A stretch of DNA of 11,964 nt from contig DQGD01000012.1 in assembly GCA_003533505.1 (NCBI GenBank), positions 18,844 through 30,807 on the forward strand, read 5' to 3'. Below are positions 7,394 to 11,592 of the stretch, one piece after another. The DNA comes from Clostridiales bacterium. GTDB taxonomy: Bacteria; Bacillota; Clostridia; Christensenellales; Pumilibacteraceae. Each line of letters starts with the position of its first letter. Position 1 is the stretch's first letter. A program made the translations under genes and the position numbers. The notes under the pieces are model-generated. The model was not told where the DNA came from, ran no database searches, and saw only the letters and a list, made by a program, of their open reading frames with translations.

Positions 7394-8224
7394 TTCGCGC
7401 TTGTAGGCGGCAGGGGTCATTCCGAACCGCGACTTAAACAGCCGAATAAAGCCCGAGCAGTCTGTAAAGCCCGATTCTGCAGCGGCAGAGTAAACGCTTG
7501 CGCCGCCGCGGAGCAGTTTTCGGGCGCATGCAAGCCGCTTCGATTCGACGTAAGCCTTGGGAGTGACGTGCAGATATTCGTTAAACAGCCGCTCGAGAGT
7601 GGAGCGCGACACGAAATGCGCCGCCGCAAGCTGCTCGACGGACGTTATTTCTCGAAAATTGGCGGAAACGTAGCCGAGCGCCGCCGCGAGCACGGGCGGA
7701 AGCGGACGAGAGTCGTCCTCGTCGGGCGCGACTTTGGTGGCAGGGCGCAGGAGATTGAGGAGATAGATGAGGTAAGCGTACTGCGACTGCTTGTCGTGCG
7801 CTTCGGCGGCTTCGACAAGCCGCCGAAGCGTGCGGAACAGCTCGGCTTTTCCGGGCGCGTCGAGCGAAAGATGATGCCGTTCGGTCTTGAGAAAAGCGTC
7901 GAACAGAAACCTGTCGCCGGGCGCGAACCACACGCAGGCGTGCGCGTGCCGCGTCGCTGTGTCGTGTATGCAGTGGTGGAGCTCGTTCGGGCGCGACAAC
8001 ACCGCGTCGCCGGGGCTCAGCTCGTACACCTTGTTTTCCACCGAGAACGCCGCTTCGCCCTCGAGCAGAAAGTAAAATTCGATTGTGTCGTGAATGTGCG
8101 ACGCGTACCGCTTCGGCGGCTGAACCACGCCGTCGTCCTCGACGTAATACGCCGCCTCGAACGCATTGCCCGACATCGGAAGACTGACCGTCACCGTCGG
8201 TATGGTTTTTCGCTTTTCATCCAT
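7349..8224 (-). CDS. AraC-family transcriptional regulator with N-terminal cupin
   Basis: 291 residues, starting MDEKRKTIPTVTVSLP. Residues about 35-100 fit the AraC-type cupin sensor (HIHDTIEFYFLLEGEAAFSV, then YELSPGDAVLSRPNELHHCI), with His residues typical of the fold. Residues about 185-275 hold the two helix-turn-helix motifs: VEQLAAAHFVSRSTLERLFN and SVYSAAAESGFTDCSGFIRL, closing with FKSRFGMTPAAYKRE, the family signature. It probably senses a small carbon compound and acts on DNA as a dimer. The last ~13 residues lie beyond the conserved domain and are encoded opposite the end of the MFS gene. It has its own promoter with a very short leader and only a weak AGGA/GGAA ribosome binding site. 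The MFS gene is the likely target by neighbourhood only. Confidence 0.93.
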   Translation of the reverse strand: MDEKRKTIPTVTVSLPMSGNAFEAAYYVEDDGVVQPPKRYASHIHDTIEFYFLLEGEAAFSVENKVYELSPGDAVLSRPNELHHCIHDTATRHAHACVWFAPGDRFLFDAFLKTERHHLSLDAPGKAELFRTLRRLVEAAEAHDKQSQYAYLIYLLNLLRPATKVAPDEDDSRPLPPVLAAALGYVSANFREITSVEQLAAAHFVSRSTLERLFNEYLHVTPKAYVESKRLACARKLLRGGASVYSAAAESGFTDCSGFIRLFKSRFGMTPAAYKRESTLDFLHYDRIIDD

Positions 8225-8252
8225 GATTTTTCTGTTCCGCAGTTTTTCCTAG

Positions 8253-8282
8253 ATTATACCACGCCTCGCCGATTTTTGTCAA
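8253..8282 (-). promoter_or_regulatory. Promoter of the first AraC regulator
   Basis: On the minus strand TTGACA (8282-8277) and TATAAT (8258-8253) are 18 bases apart, with an extended TGG before the -10. The predicted transcript start is only about 20 bases from the ATG. Confidence 0.85.
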
Positions 8283-8300
8283 CGCCGAGCTATGCGCAAA

Positions 8301-8330
8301 AGAAAAAGCGCCGCGCCGCCGCGGCATTTT
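8301..8330 (-). terminator. GC-rich terminator after the XRE regulator gene
   Basis: A perfect 6-bp stem, GCCGCG/CGCGGC (8310-8315 and 8320-8325, 4-base loop), is extended by flanking A and T runs. Read on the minus strand it is followed by GCTTTTTCTTTT. It separates the XRE transcript from the AraC promoter. On the plus strand ATTTTAT follows, so it may act weakly in both directions. Confidence 0.6.
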
Positions 8331-8339
8331 ATAAAAGAA

Positions 8340-8357
8340 AATACCGTTGCCGGTATT
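8340..8357. repeat. Small hairpin between the XRE and AraC genes
   Basis: AATACCG and CGGTATT form a perfect 7-bp stem around TTGC. A second short one, GCGGA/TCCGC, lies at 8369-8385. Both are in the noncoding stretch downstream of the XRE stop codon and are probably part of its 3' untranslated region. No T-run follows, so they are not terminators by themselves. Confidence 0.4.
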
Positions 8358-8438
8358 GAAACGGATATGCGGAAATATAGTCCGCGCTATGGCAAAACGA
8401 CGCCGGAACACGGATCGGACAACGTTCGGAAAAGTATT

Positions 8439-8687
8439 TCATTGTTCGCAGTTTTCCGCTCTGCGTTTTTTCCTCTCGGCATAACATTCGCCGTTTATAA
8501 GATCGTCTATGCTCACGGAAAACAGTTTGCTTAGTTTGCGCAACATATCGATGTTGGGCTCGGTTCGCCCCTGTTCCCAATTCGCATAGCAACTTTCCAC
8601 CACGTCCAAAAATGACGCGACTTGTTTTTGCGTCAGACCGCATTGTTTCCTCGCTTCTTTAAGATTTTGGCAGAATTCTTTGTCCAT
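8439..8687 (-). CDS. XRE/Cro-type helix-turn-helix repressor
   Basis: 82 residues, MDKEFCQNLKEARKQCGLTQ onward. Residues about 8-65 are a complete HTH_3 domain: helix 2 TQKQVASFLDV, recognition helix VESCYANWEQGR, and the closing PNIDMLRKLSKLFSVSIDDL. The remaining tail is short and basic/acidic (ECYAERKKRRAENCEQ), with no sensor domain. Such small proteins usually act as dimeric repressors. Its divergent upstream region contains two related operators, so autoregulation and control of the neighbouring small gene are likely. No ribosome binding site precedes the ATG, and the best -10 box is only 9 bases away, so the mRNA may be nearly leaderless. Base use is AT-richer than most of the window, as in its neighbour, which hints at acquisition as a unit. 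Confidence 0.93.
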   Translation of the reverse strand: MDKEFCQNLKEARKQCGLTQKQVASFLDVVESCYANWEQGRTEPNIDMLRKLSKLFSVSIDDLINGECYAERKKRRAENCEQ

Positions 8688-8696
8688 ATATATAAT

Positions 8697-8752
8697 ATTT
8701 TACAAAACACTAGATAAAATGTCTTGACACTAGACAAATTATCTAGTATAAT
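8697..8752. promoter_or_regulatory. Divergent promoter region with two paired operators
   Basis: Plus strand: TTGACA at 8724-8729 and TATAAT at 8747-8752 with a 17-base spacer form a consensus promoter for the small membrane protein gene. Minus strand: AAGACA (8725-8720) and TAAAAT (8702-8697), also 17 apart, form the likely XRE promoter. Operator 2 (8729-8747) is a 19-bp near-palindrome, ACTAGACAAATTATCTAGT, filling the plus-strand spacer. Operator 1 (8709-8727) starts with the same half site, ACTAGATAA, and has a degenerate second half; it fills the minus-strand spacer and -35 box. The centres are 20 bp apart, about two helical turns, so bound dimers would face the same side. The XRE protein is the obvious binder. 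Confidence 0.82.
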
Positions 8753-8784
8753 AAGGGCATACAATTCTGAAGGAGGAATAAATT

Positions 8785-9045
8785 ATGGCAGACAGGATAA
8801 GACGGTGCAGAGACCGTCAAGAAATGGAGCATGTAGTTGACGACTATGTAACTCTCGGGTACAAGATAACGAGCAGGGGAGAAGATTCCGTAACGTTACG
8901 TCAGATTAAACCGCATGACAAACATTTGTTTGTTTTCCTGGTGTTCGGATGGTGGACTTGTGGTTTGGCAAACCTTATTTACGCGGCGATTCCTCGCTAC
9001 GGCGAAGAAGTTTTTGTAAAAGTAGATAATGCCGACGGCAATTGA
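8785..9045 (+). CDS. Small membrane protein under XRE control, function unknown
   Basis: 86 residues with a strong AAGGAGGA site 7 bases before the ATG. Residues about 1-44 are a charged soluble part (RDRQEMEHVVDDYVTLGYKI, then SVTLRQIK). Residues about 47-70 are one hydrophobic segment, HLFVFLVFGWWTCGLANLIY, containing the G-W-W-T motif; the end is charged. A similar layout, a short 'DDYxxxGYK' region followed by a 'GWWTxGxxNxxYA' membrane stretch, occurs in small uncharacterised bacterial and archaeal proteins as I recall, but I cannot name the family. It would sit in the cytoplasmic membrane. Strong promoter and ribosome binding site plus tight repression suggest conditional high expression. 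Possible roles include stress protein or toxin-like peptide; neither is shown. Confidence 0.82.
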   Translation: MADRIRRCRDRQEMEHVVDDYVTLGYKITSRGEDSVTLRQIKPHDKHLFVFLVFGWWTCGLANLIYAAIPRYGEEVFVKVDNADGN

Positions 9046-9128
9046 TTAGCAGAAAAAACGACAGCTTCAATTATTATTTATAAAAAACAACGGATTATGC
9101 CGGATATTACGGAAGCGTGTTGTCGAAA

Positions 9129-9156
9129 GTCAACGGTAAAAATTTTTGCCGTTGAC
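9129..9156. repeat. 28-bp near-perfect palindrome
   Basis: GTCAACGG at 9129-9136 and CCGTTGAC at 9149-9156 flank an A5T5 centre; only one pair fails across 28 bases. It lies about 80 bases after the small membrane protein gene. The stem could work as a terminator-like 3' end for that gene, but a T-run after the stem is missing. It could equally be a protein-binding site or a repeat unit. Confidence 0.7.
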
Positions 9157-9220
9157 GTCCGCTTTTCTCTGTGCTACAACCGTAGCCCGAAAGGCGATAA
9201 ATCGGACGGCAAAACGGCAT
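9157..9220. other. Noncoding stretch with several short hairpins
   Basis: GCTAC/GTAGC, GCC/GGC around CGAAA, and CGAT/ATCG arms follow each other between 9172 and 9206. I could not match this to a known riboswitch or small RNA class. No gene is visible between 9046 and 9300. Confidence 0.25.
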
Positions 9221-9250
9221 AGAAAAACCGAGCGTTCAGAACACTCGGTT
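9221..9250 (-). terminator. Most downstream terminator of the tRNA-Leu array
   Basis: Arms 9226-9234 and 9242-9250 (AACCGAGCG / CACTCGGTT) pair over 9 positions with one wobble around a 7-base loop. On the minus strand TTTTTCT follows. No minus-strand gene lies directly before it, so it may be left over from another lost tRNA unit. Confidence 0.6.
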
Positions 9251-9299
9251 AAAGGTTGTAATGTATTTATAGCTTGATTTTTAGTCCGAAATAATCTCT

Positions 9300-9347
9300 T
9301 GAAAAAAATAAAACGAACTTTGAATTTTCATCAAGGTTCGTTTTATT
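9300..9347 (-). terminator. Terminator behind the tRNA-Leu pseudogene
   Basis: Arms 9307-9323 and 9331-9347 pair over 17 bp with one wobble and a 7-base loop. Read on the minus strand the stem runs into a long T tract. It begins only a few bases after the CCA of the degenerate tRNA copy. Confidence 0.85.
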
Positions 9348-9353
9348 CTTGTT

Positions 9354-9420
9354 TGGTGCGGAGTCGGCTTGAACCCACACGATTACTCACTAGCTCCCTT
9401 AAATGTGCGCGTCTGCCTTT
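9354..9420 (-). pseudogene. Degenerate tRNA-Leu copy (anticodon possibly UAA)
   Basis: On the minus strand this matches the intact tRNA-Leu through GGCAGACGCGC, GGAGCTAGTGAG, ATCGTGTGGGTTCAAG and CTCCGCACCA. The anticodon loop reads TTTAAGG, suggesting UAA. Three bases are missing around the T-stem, the anticodon stem no longer pairs, and the 5' acceptor half is not found in place. It cannot fold as a normal tRNA, yet keeps the encoded CCA and a terminator. Confidence 0.8.
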
Positions 9421-9426
9421 AGCCGA

Positions 9427-9481
9427 GCGCACAAAGTGCGCGAACGCCACGGAGCGAAGCGGAGTATTCCGCCGGCGGAAT
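9427..9481. repeat. Palindrome-rich insertion next to the tRNA pseudogene
   Basis: GCGCAC/GTGCGC (9427-9432, 9436-9441) and a perfect 16-bp palindrome ATTCCGCCGGCGGAAT (9466-9481) flank a GCGAAGCGGAG stretch. ATTCCGCC also occurs in the 5' part of the intact tRNA-Leu, so the segment may be an insertion that split the pseudogene, or a rearranged tRNA piece. Confidence 0.5.
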
Positions 9482-9492
9482 AAAGACGCGCG

Positions 9493-9526
9493 GAAGAAAA
9501 AGCGTTACGAATAGACGTAACGCTTT
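9493..9526 (-). terminator. Terminator behind the second tRNA-Leu 3' fragment
   Basis: AAAGCGTTACG (9499-9509) and CGTAACGCTTT (9516-9526) form a perfect 11-bp stem with a 6-base loop. On the minus strand TTTTTCTTCC follows. It lies right after the CCA of the tRNA fragment. Confidence 0.85.
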
Positions 9527-9533
9527 CATCAAT

Positions 9534-9665
9534 TGGTGCGGAGGATGGGACGCGTATTGCTGCGCAATCCGCCGACTTCGCAATCATAGATTGCTCGTCC
9601 GCTCGCTAAAAACGATTCACCGAATCGTTTTCTTAACGCTCGCGCCCGCTTCGGGTTCAAGTCCC
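9534..9665 (-). repeat. tRNA-Leu 3' fragment joined to a hairpin-rich element
   Basis: On the minus strand 9551-9534 is the last part of tRNA-Leu, GTCCCATCCTCCGCACCA, identical to the intact gene including CCA. Where the T-loop should follow, unrelated sequence begins. That segment holds three hairpins: ATTGC/GCAAT (9556-9568), GCAATC/GATTGC (9580-9594) and a perfect 10-bp stem AAAACGATTC/GAATCGTTTT (9609-9631). It ends at 9653-9665 in GGGTTCAAGTCCC, a tRNA T-arm lying in the opposite orientation. GGGAC (9547-9551) and GTCCC (9661-9665) are thus inverted ends of the segment. It has no coding capacity. Confidence 0.7.
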
Positions 9666-9669
9666 GGGC

Positions 9670-9705
9670 AAAAATCAAACCGAACTACACACGGTAGTTC
9701 GGTTT
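9670..9705 (-). terminator. Terminator of the intact tRNA-Leu gene
   Basis: AAACCGAACTAC (9677-9688) and GTAGTTCGGTTT (9694-9705) form a perfect 12-bp stem with a 5-base loop. The minus-strand continuation is GATTTTTGCC. It starts four bases after the tRNA CCA. Confidence 0.92.
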
Positions 9706-9708
9706 AAT

Positions 9709-9790
9709 TGGTGCGGAGGATGGGACTTGAACCCACACGATCACTCACTAGCTCCTGAAACTAGCGCGTCTGCCATTCCGCCACCTCCGC
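9709..9790 (-). tRNA. tRNA-Leu (anticodon CAG), CCA encoded
   Basis: Acceptor strands GCGGAGG and CCTCCGC pair fully with discriminator A and an encoded CCA at 9711-9709. The D-arm has GCG/CGC stems with GG in the loop. The anticodon stem is CTAGT/GCTAG with loop TTCAGGA, giving CAG at 9757-9755. The T-arm is GTGGG/CCCAT around TTCAAGT. The variable region, about 11 bases, is short for a leucine tRNA but can form a small GA/TC stem. The gene has its own promoter and terminator and decodes CUG. Confidence 0.96.
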
Positions 9791-9803
9791 AAGGCACCGT
9801 AAT

Positions 9804-9832
9804 ATATTACTATTTTTCGCGCGGTTTGTCAA
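9804..9832 (-). promoter_or_regulatory. Promoter of tRNA-Leu
   Basis: Minus-strand TTGACA (9832-9827) and TAATAT (9809-9804) are 17 bases apart. Transcription would start just upstream of the tRNA 5' end at 9790. Confidence 0.78.
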
Positions 9833-9887
9833 TGATTTTTGCGCGGCTTCGCGAGTTTTTTGTTTAGTCACGACATAAAAGCGCAGT

Positions 9888-9901
9888 TTTTTCGCGAAAA
9901 A
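9888..9901. repeat. Perfect 14-bp palindrome in the gap before the HD gene end
   Basis: TTTTTCGCGAAAAA is self-complementary and lies between the tRNA promoter and the end of the HD gene. With the 9932-9971 inverted repeat it may help end HD transcription. Nothing else is seen in 9833-9956. Confidence 0.4.
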
Positions 9902-9931
9902 CCCGTTATCCGACGGTTAAAGCCGCAATCC

Positions 9932-9971
9932 GACAGTCGAAATCGTTGCCGCTCGGCTAAATCCGACTGTC
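9932..9971 (-). repeat. Inverted repeat across the 3' end of the HD gene
   Basis: GACAGTCG (9932-9939) and CGACTGTC (9964-9971) are perfect inverted repeats 24 bases apart, with a smaller GCCG/CGGC-type stem inside. The outer arm lies in the last codons of the HD gene. It could be a terminator stem or mRNA stabiliser; no T-run follows directly. Confidence 0.45.
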
Positions 9972-10463
9972 TGCCGGCACGGGCACGCTGTGGCGAGTGC
10001 GGCGACGGCGTTTCGTTCCGGACAGCGTTTCGCGAGTTGCGCAGAGCTTGTCGGCGACGCACAGAATCACGCTTTCGCGGCACTTCGGCAGGATGAGATT
10101 TAACGGGAACATGTGCGAGAGAATCATATTTTTTTCGACGGCGTTGAGCCCGAAATCGCGTTCGGCGTTTTTGAAAGCCCGACGGGCGTGGCGAAAACCG
10201 TGCAGCCGATGAGTCTTGTCGCCGTCGTGCCAATCGTACAAAAAGTAGTCGTGGAGGAGCGCACCGCGGACGAGCGAGCGCGTATCGACGCGAAGGCGCA
10301 GTTTATCCGCGATTTTAAGGCAGGTCACGGCGACAAAAAGCGAGTGCTTGAACACGCTGATTTTGCCGTGTTGAACAAACCGCTTCTCGAGCTTGAACCC
10401 GTCGGAGCGCAGTATATCGCCTGCGCACTCGTCGATTATTCGCATTGCCTGCATCGTCGTCAT
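9957..10463 (-). CDS. HD-domain phosphohydrolase-like protein
   Basis: 168 residues from the ATG at 10463, chosen because GGAG lies 7 bases before it and the promoter would leave only ~7 bases before an upstream ATG (10499). The frame is open further but overlaps the promoter. Residues about 28-145 show the HD metal-binding pattern: His in KHSLFVA, the LLHD pair in SLVRGALLHDYFLYDWHD, His in HGFRHARRAF and SHMFPL, and Asp in CVADKLCATRE. The family is a compact cytosolic HD hydrolase common in Firmicutes, normally about 160 residues, probably acting on a phosphorylated small molecule; the substrate is unknown. The tail after ATRETL is unusual: a run of Arg and a Ser/Pro end that do not resemble the usual closing sequence and may be an altered C-terminus. 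Confidence 0.9.
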   Translation of the reverse strand: MTTMQAMRIIDECAGDILRSDGFKLEKRFVQHGKISVFKHSLFVAVTCLKIADKLRLRVDTRSLVRGALLHDYFLYDWHDGDKTHRLHGFRHARRAFKNAERDFGLNAVEKNMILSHMFPLNLILPKCRESVILCVADKLCATRETLSGTKRRRRTRHSVPVPADSRI

Positions 10464-10512
10464 TAACTCGCTCCAGTCGGGGGCAAAAGCCCTCGCCATT
10501 AACAATATAGTC

Positions 10513-10541
10513 AGTATAGCACGCCGCCGTGCCGAAATCAA
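10513..10541 (-). promoter_or_regulatory. Promoter of the HD-domain gene
   Basis: Minus-strand TTGATT (10541-10536) and TATACT (10518-10513) are 17 bases apart with an extended TGC before the -10. The start point should be near 10506, giving a ~43-base leader to the chosen ATG. Confidence 0.75.
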
Positions 10542-10611
10542 GGTTTTTGACAGAAAAGCCGCCGATTTTACATTATTTTCACAAACCCGTTGCCGCAAAA
10601 AGCGCGAAGCT

Positions 10612-10633
10612 TACAAAAGCCCCTATACGGGCT
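10612..10633 (-). terminator. Short terminator overlapping the stop of the second AraC gene
   Basis: AGCCC and GGGCT (10633-10629 and 10622-10618 on the minus strand) pair around GTATAG, so the TAG stop codon is in the loop. TTTTGT follows. The 5-bp stem is short, so some read-through into the HD gene is possible. Confidence 0.45.
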
Positions 10634-11459
10634 CGCGTTTTCTGAGGCTTCCCGGGGTCGCGCCGGTAATTTCCTTGAACGCGCGGTTAAACGAGCGAAT
10701 GCTCTGAAAGCCGCAGGACAGCGCGATTTCGGACAGCGAGAGGGCGGTCGAGCGAATCAGCGAGGCGGCGCGGTCGACGCGGTACTGATTGACCAGCGCT
10801 TTGAAATTCATCGAAAAGCTTTTGCCGAACAGCCGCGACAGATACCTGTAATCGTACCCGAGCGCGTTCGCCATGCCGACGAGAGTGATGTCCTCGGCGT
10901 AGTTTTTCTCGACGTAATTCAGAATGTCGCGCACGAGCGAATCGCTTTTTGCGCCGCTCGCGAGCGTAGTGGAGGCGAGAAAGTCCGCGCACGCGGCGTA
11001 CAGCGAGGCTTTGAGGCGCAACGGCTCGGGAGGAGTAATCAAAATCGAGAATTCGTCGGAGGACGGCAACCTGCGTTCGTCGTCGCTTTTCCCGGGGAAC
11101 ACGACAAAGCGCTCGAGAAAGCCCAGCGTTTCGGGCGACGGGGTGAAAATCGGGCAAACGGGCGTTTTGCCTGCGACGGCGCGCGAAAAGTCCTCGACAT
11201 AATTGCCCGAAAACACCATGACGAACGTTACCGAATCGGGCTCGGAGCGGTAGGCGTGCGTCATAAACGGAGTGACGAGCGCGGCTTCGCCCGTCTTTAC
11301 GACGTAAGCTTCGCCGCCTATTTCCGCCGTAATCTTGCCGTCCAGCACCAGAGCCAGCTCGAAAGCCTTGTGTATATGCGTCTGCCACGCGAGCCCACGG
11401 TAAAGAAAAGCGTTATACACGTCGCCGCCCACCGAATTGTGCCATTGATGGAAAAACAC
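10623..11459 (-). CDS. AraC-family regulator divergent from a glycyl-radical activase
   Basis: 278 residues from a GTG at 11459 with AAGGTG just upstream. Residues about 25-75 are the cupin sensor (WQTHIHKAFELALVLDGKIT, then YVVKTGEAALVTPFMTHAY). Residues about 172-275 are the AraC DNA-binding domain with both helix-turn-helix units: DITLVGMANALGYDYRYLSR and SLSEIALSCGFQSIRSFNRA, followed by FKEITGATPGSLRKRE. AraC proteins of this build respond to sugars, polyols or aromatic compounds. The divergent activase gene and the palindrome between them make it the probable local regulator. The start of the glycyl radical enzyme itself is not in the window, so the ligand cannot be named. Confidence 0.92.
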   Translation of the reverse strand: MFFHQWHNSVGGDVYNAFLYRGLAWQTHIHKAFELALVLDGKITAEIGGEAYVVKTGEAALVTPFMTHAYRSEPDSVTFVMVFSGNYVEDFSRAVAGKTPVCPIFTPSPETLGFLERFVVFPGKSDDERRLPSSDEFSILITPPEPLRLKASLYAACADFLASTTLASGAKSDSLVRDILNYVEKNYAEDITLVGMANALGYDYRYLSRLFGKSFSMNFKALVNQYRVDRAASLIRSTALSLSEIALSCGFQSIRSFNRAFKEITGATPGSLRKREPV

Positions 11460-11475
11460 GTTGCACCTTCAAAAA

Positions 11476-11501
11476 TGTAAAATTATGGCTATAAGTTTAC
11501 A
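11476..11501. promoter_or_regulatory. 26-bp near-palindromic operator candidate
   Basis: TGTAAA (11476-11481) and TTTACA (11496-11501), with inner arms TTAT and ATAA around GGCT, pair at every position but one. It lies between the divergent AraC and activase genes, ending 9 bases before the activase -35 box, a usual place for an activator site. It also probably overlaps the AraC promoter, for which I see no clear boxes. Confidence 0.6.
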
Positions 11502-11510
11502 ATAAATATC

Positions 11511-11540
11511 TTGAAAAGTAAAGCGTATAGGGGTTATAAT
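11511..11540 (+). promoter_or_regulatory. Promoter of the glycyl-radical activase gene
   Basis: TTGAAA (11511-11516) and TATAAT (11535-11540) are 18 bases apart. Predicted transcription start is near 11547, about 45 bases before the ATG. Confidence 0.8.
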
Positions 11541-11592
11541 TAAGAAAAAGAAACGGTAGAGAATAAATTTTGACTAATCGGGCGGTGAGCGG

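Noticed and set aside
7568..8359. 263-residue plus-strand open frame
   Set aside because: It is antisense to the first AraC gene and runs through that gene's promoter and a terminator.
9157..9220. A riboswitch upstream of a gene
   Set aside because: No gene begins within range on either strand, and the hairpins fit no class I know.
9299..9587. Short open frames over the tRNA array
   Set aside because: They run through terminators and tRNA pseudogene sequence, so coding is unlikely.
9220..9790. A CRISPR array suggested by several hairpins at regular intervals
   Set aside because: The repeated parts are tRNA 3' ends and differing terminators, not identical repeats with uniform spacers.
9531..9790. 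Attachment sites of an integrated element, because tRNA 3' ends are repeated
   Set aside because: Only about 155 bases lie between the copies, with no integrase or cargo gene, so a usual integrative element is not present; the repeats are better described as tRNA remnants.
10590..11480. 296-residue plus-strand open frame
   Set aside because: It lies opposite the second AraC gene, whose domains are clear, and its sequence is an Arg/Gly/Ala-rich shadow.
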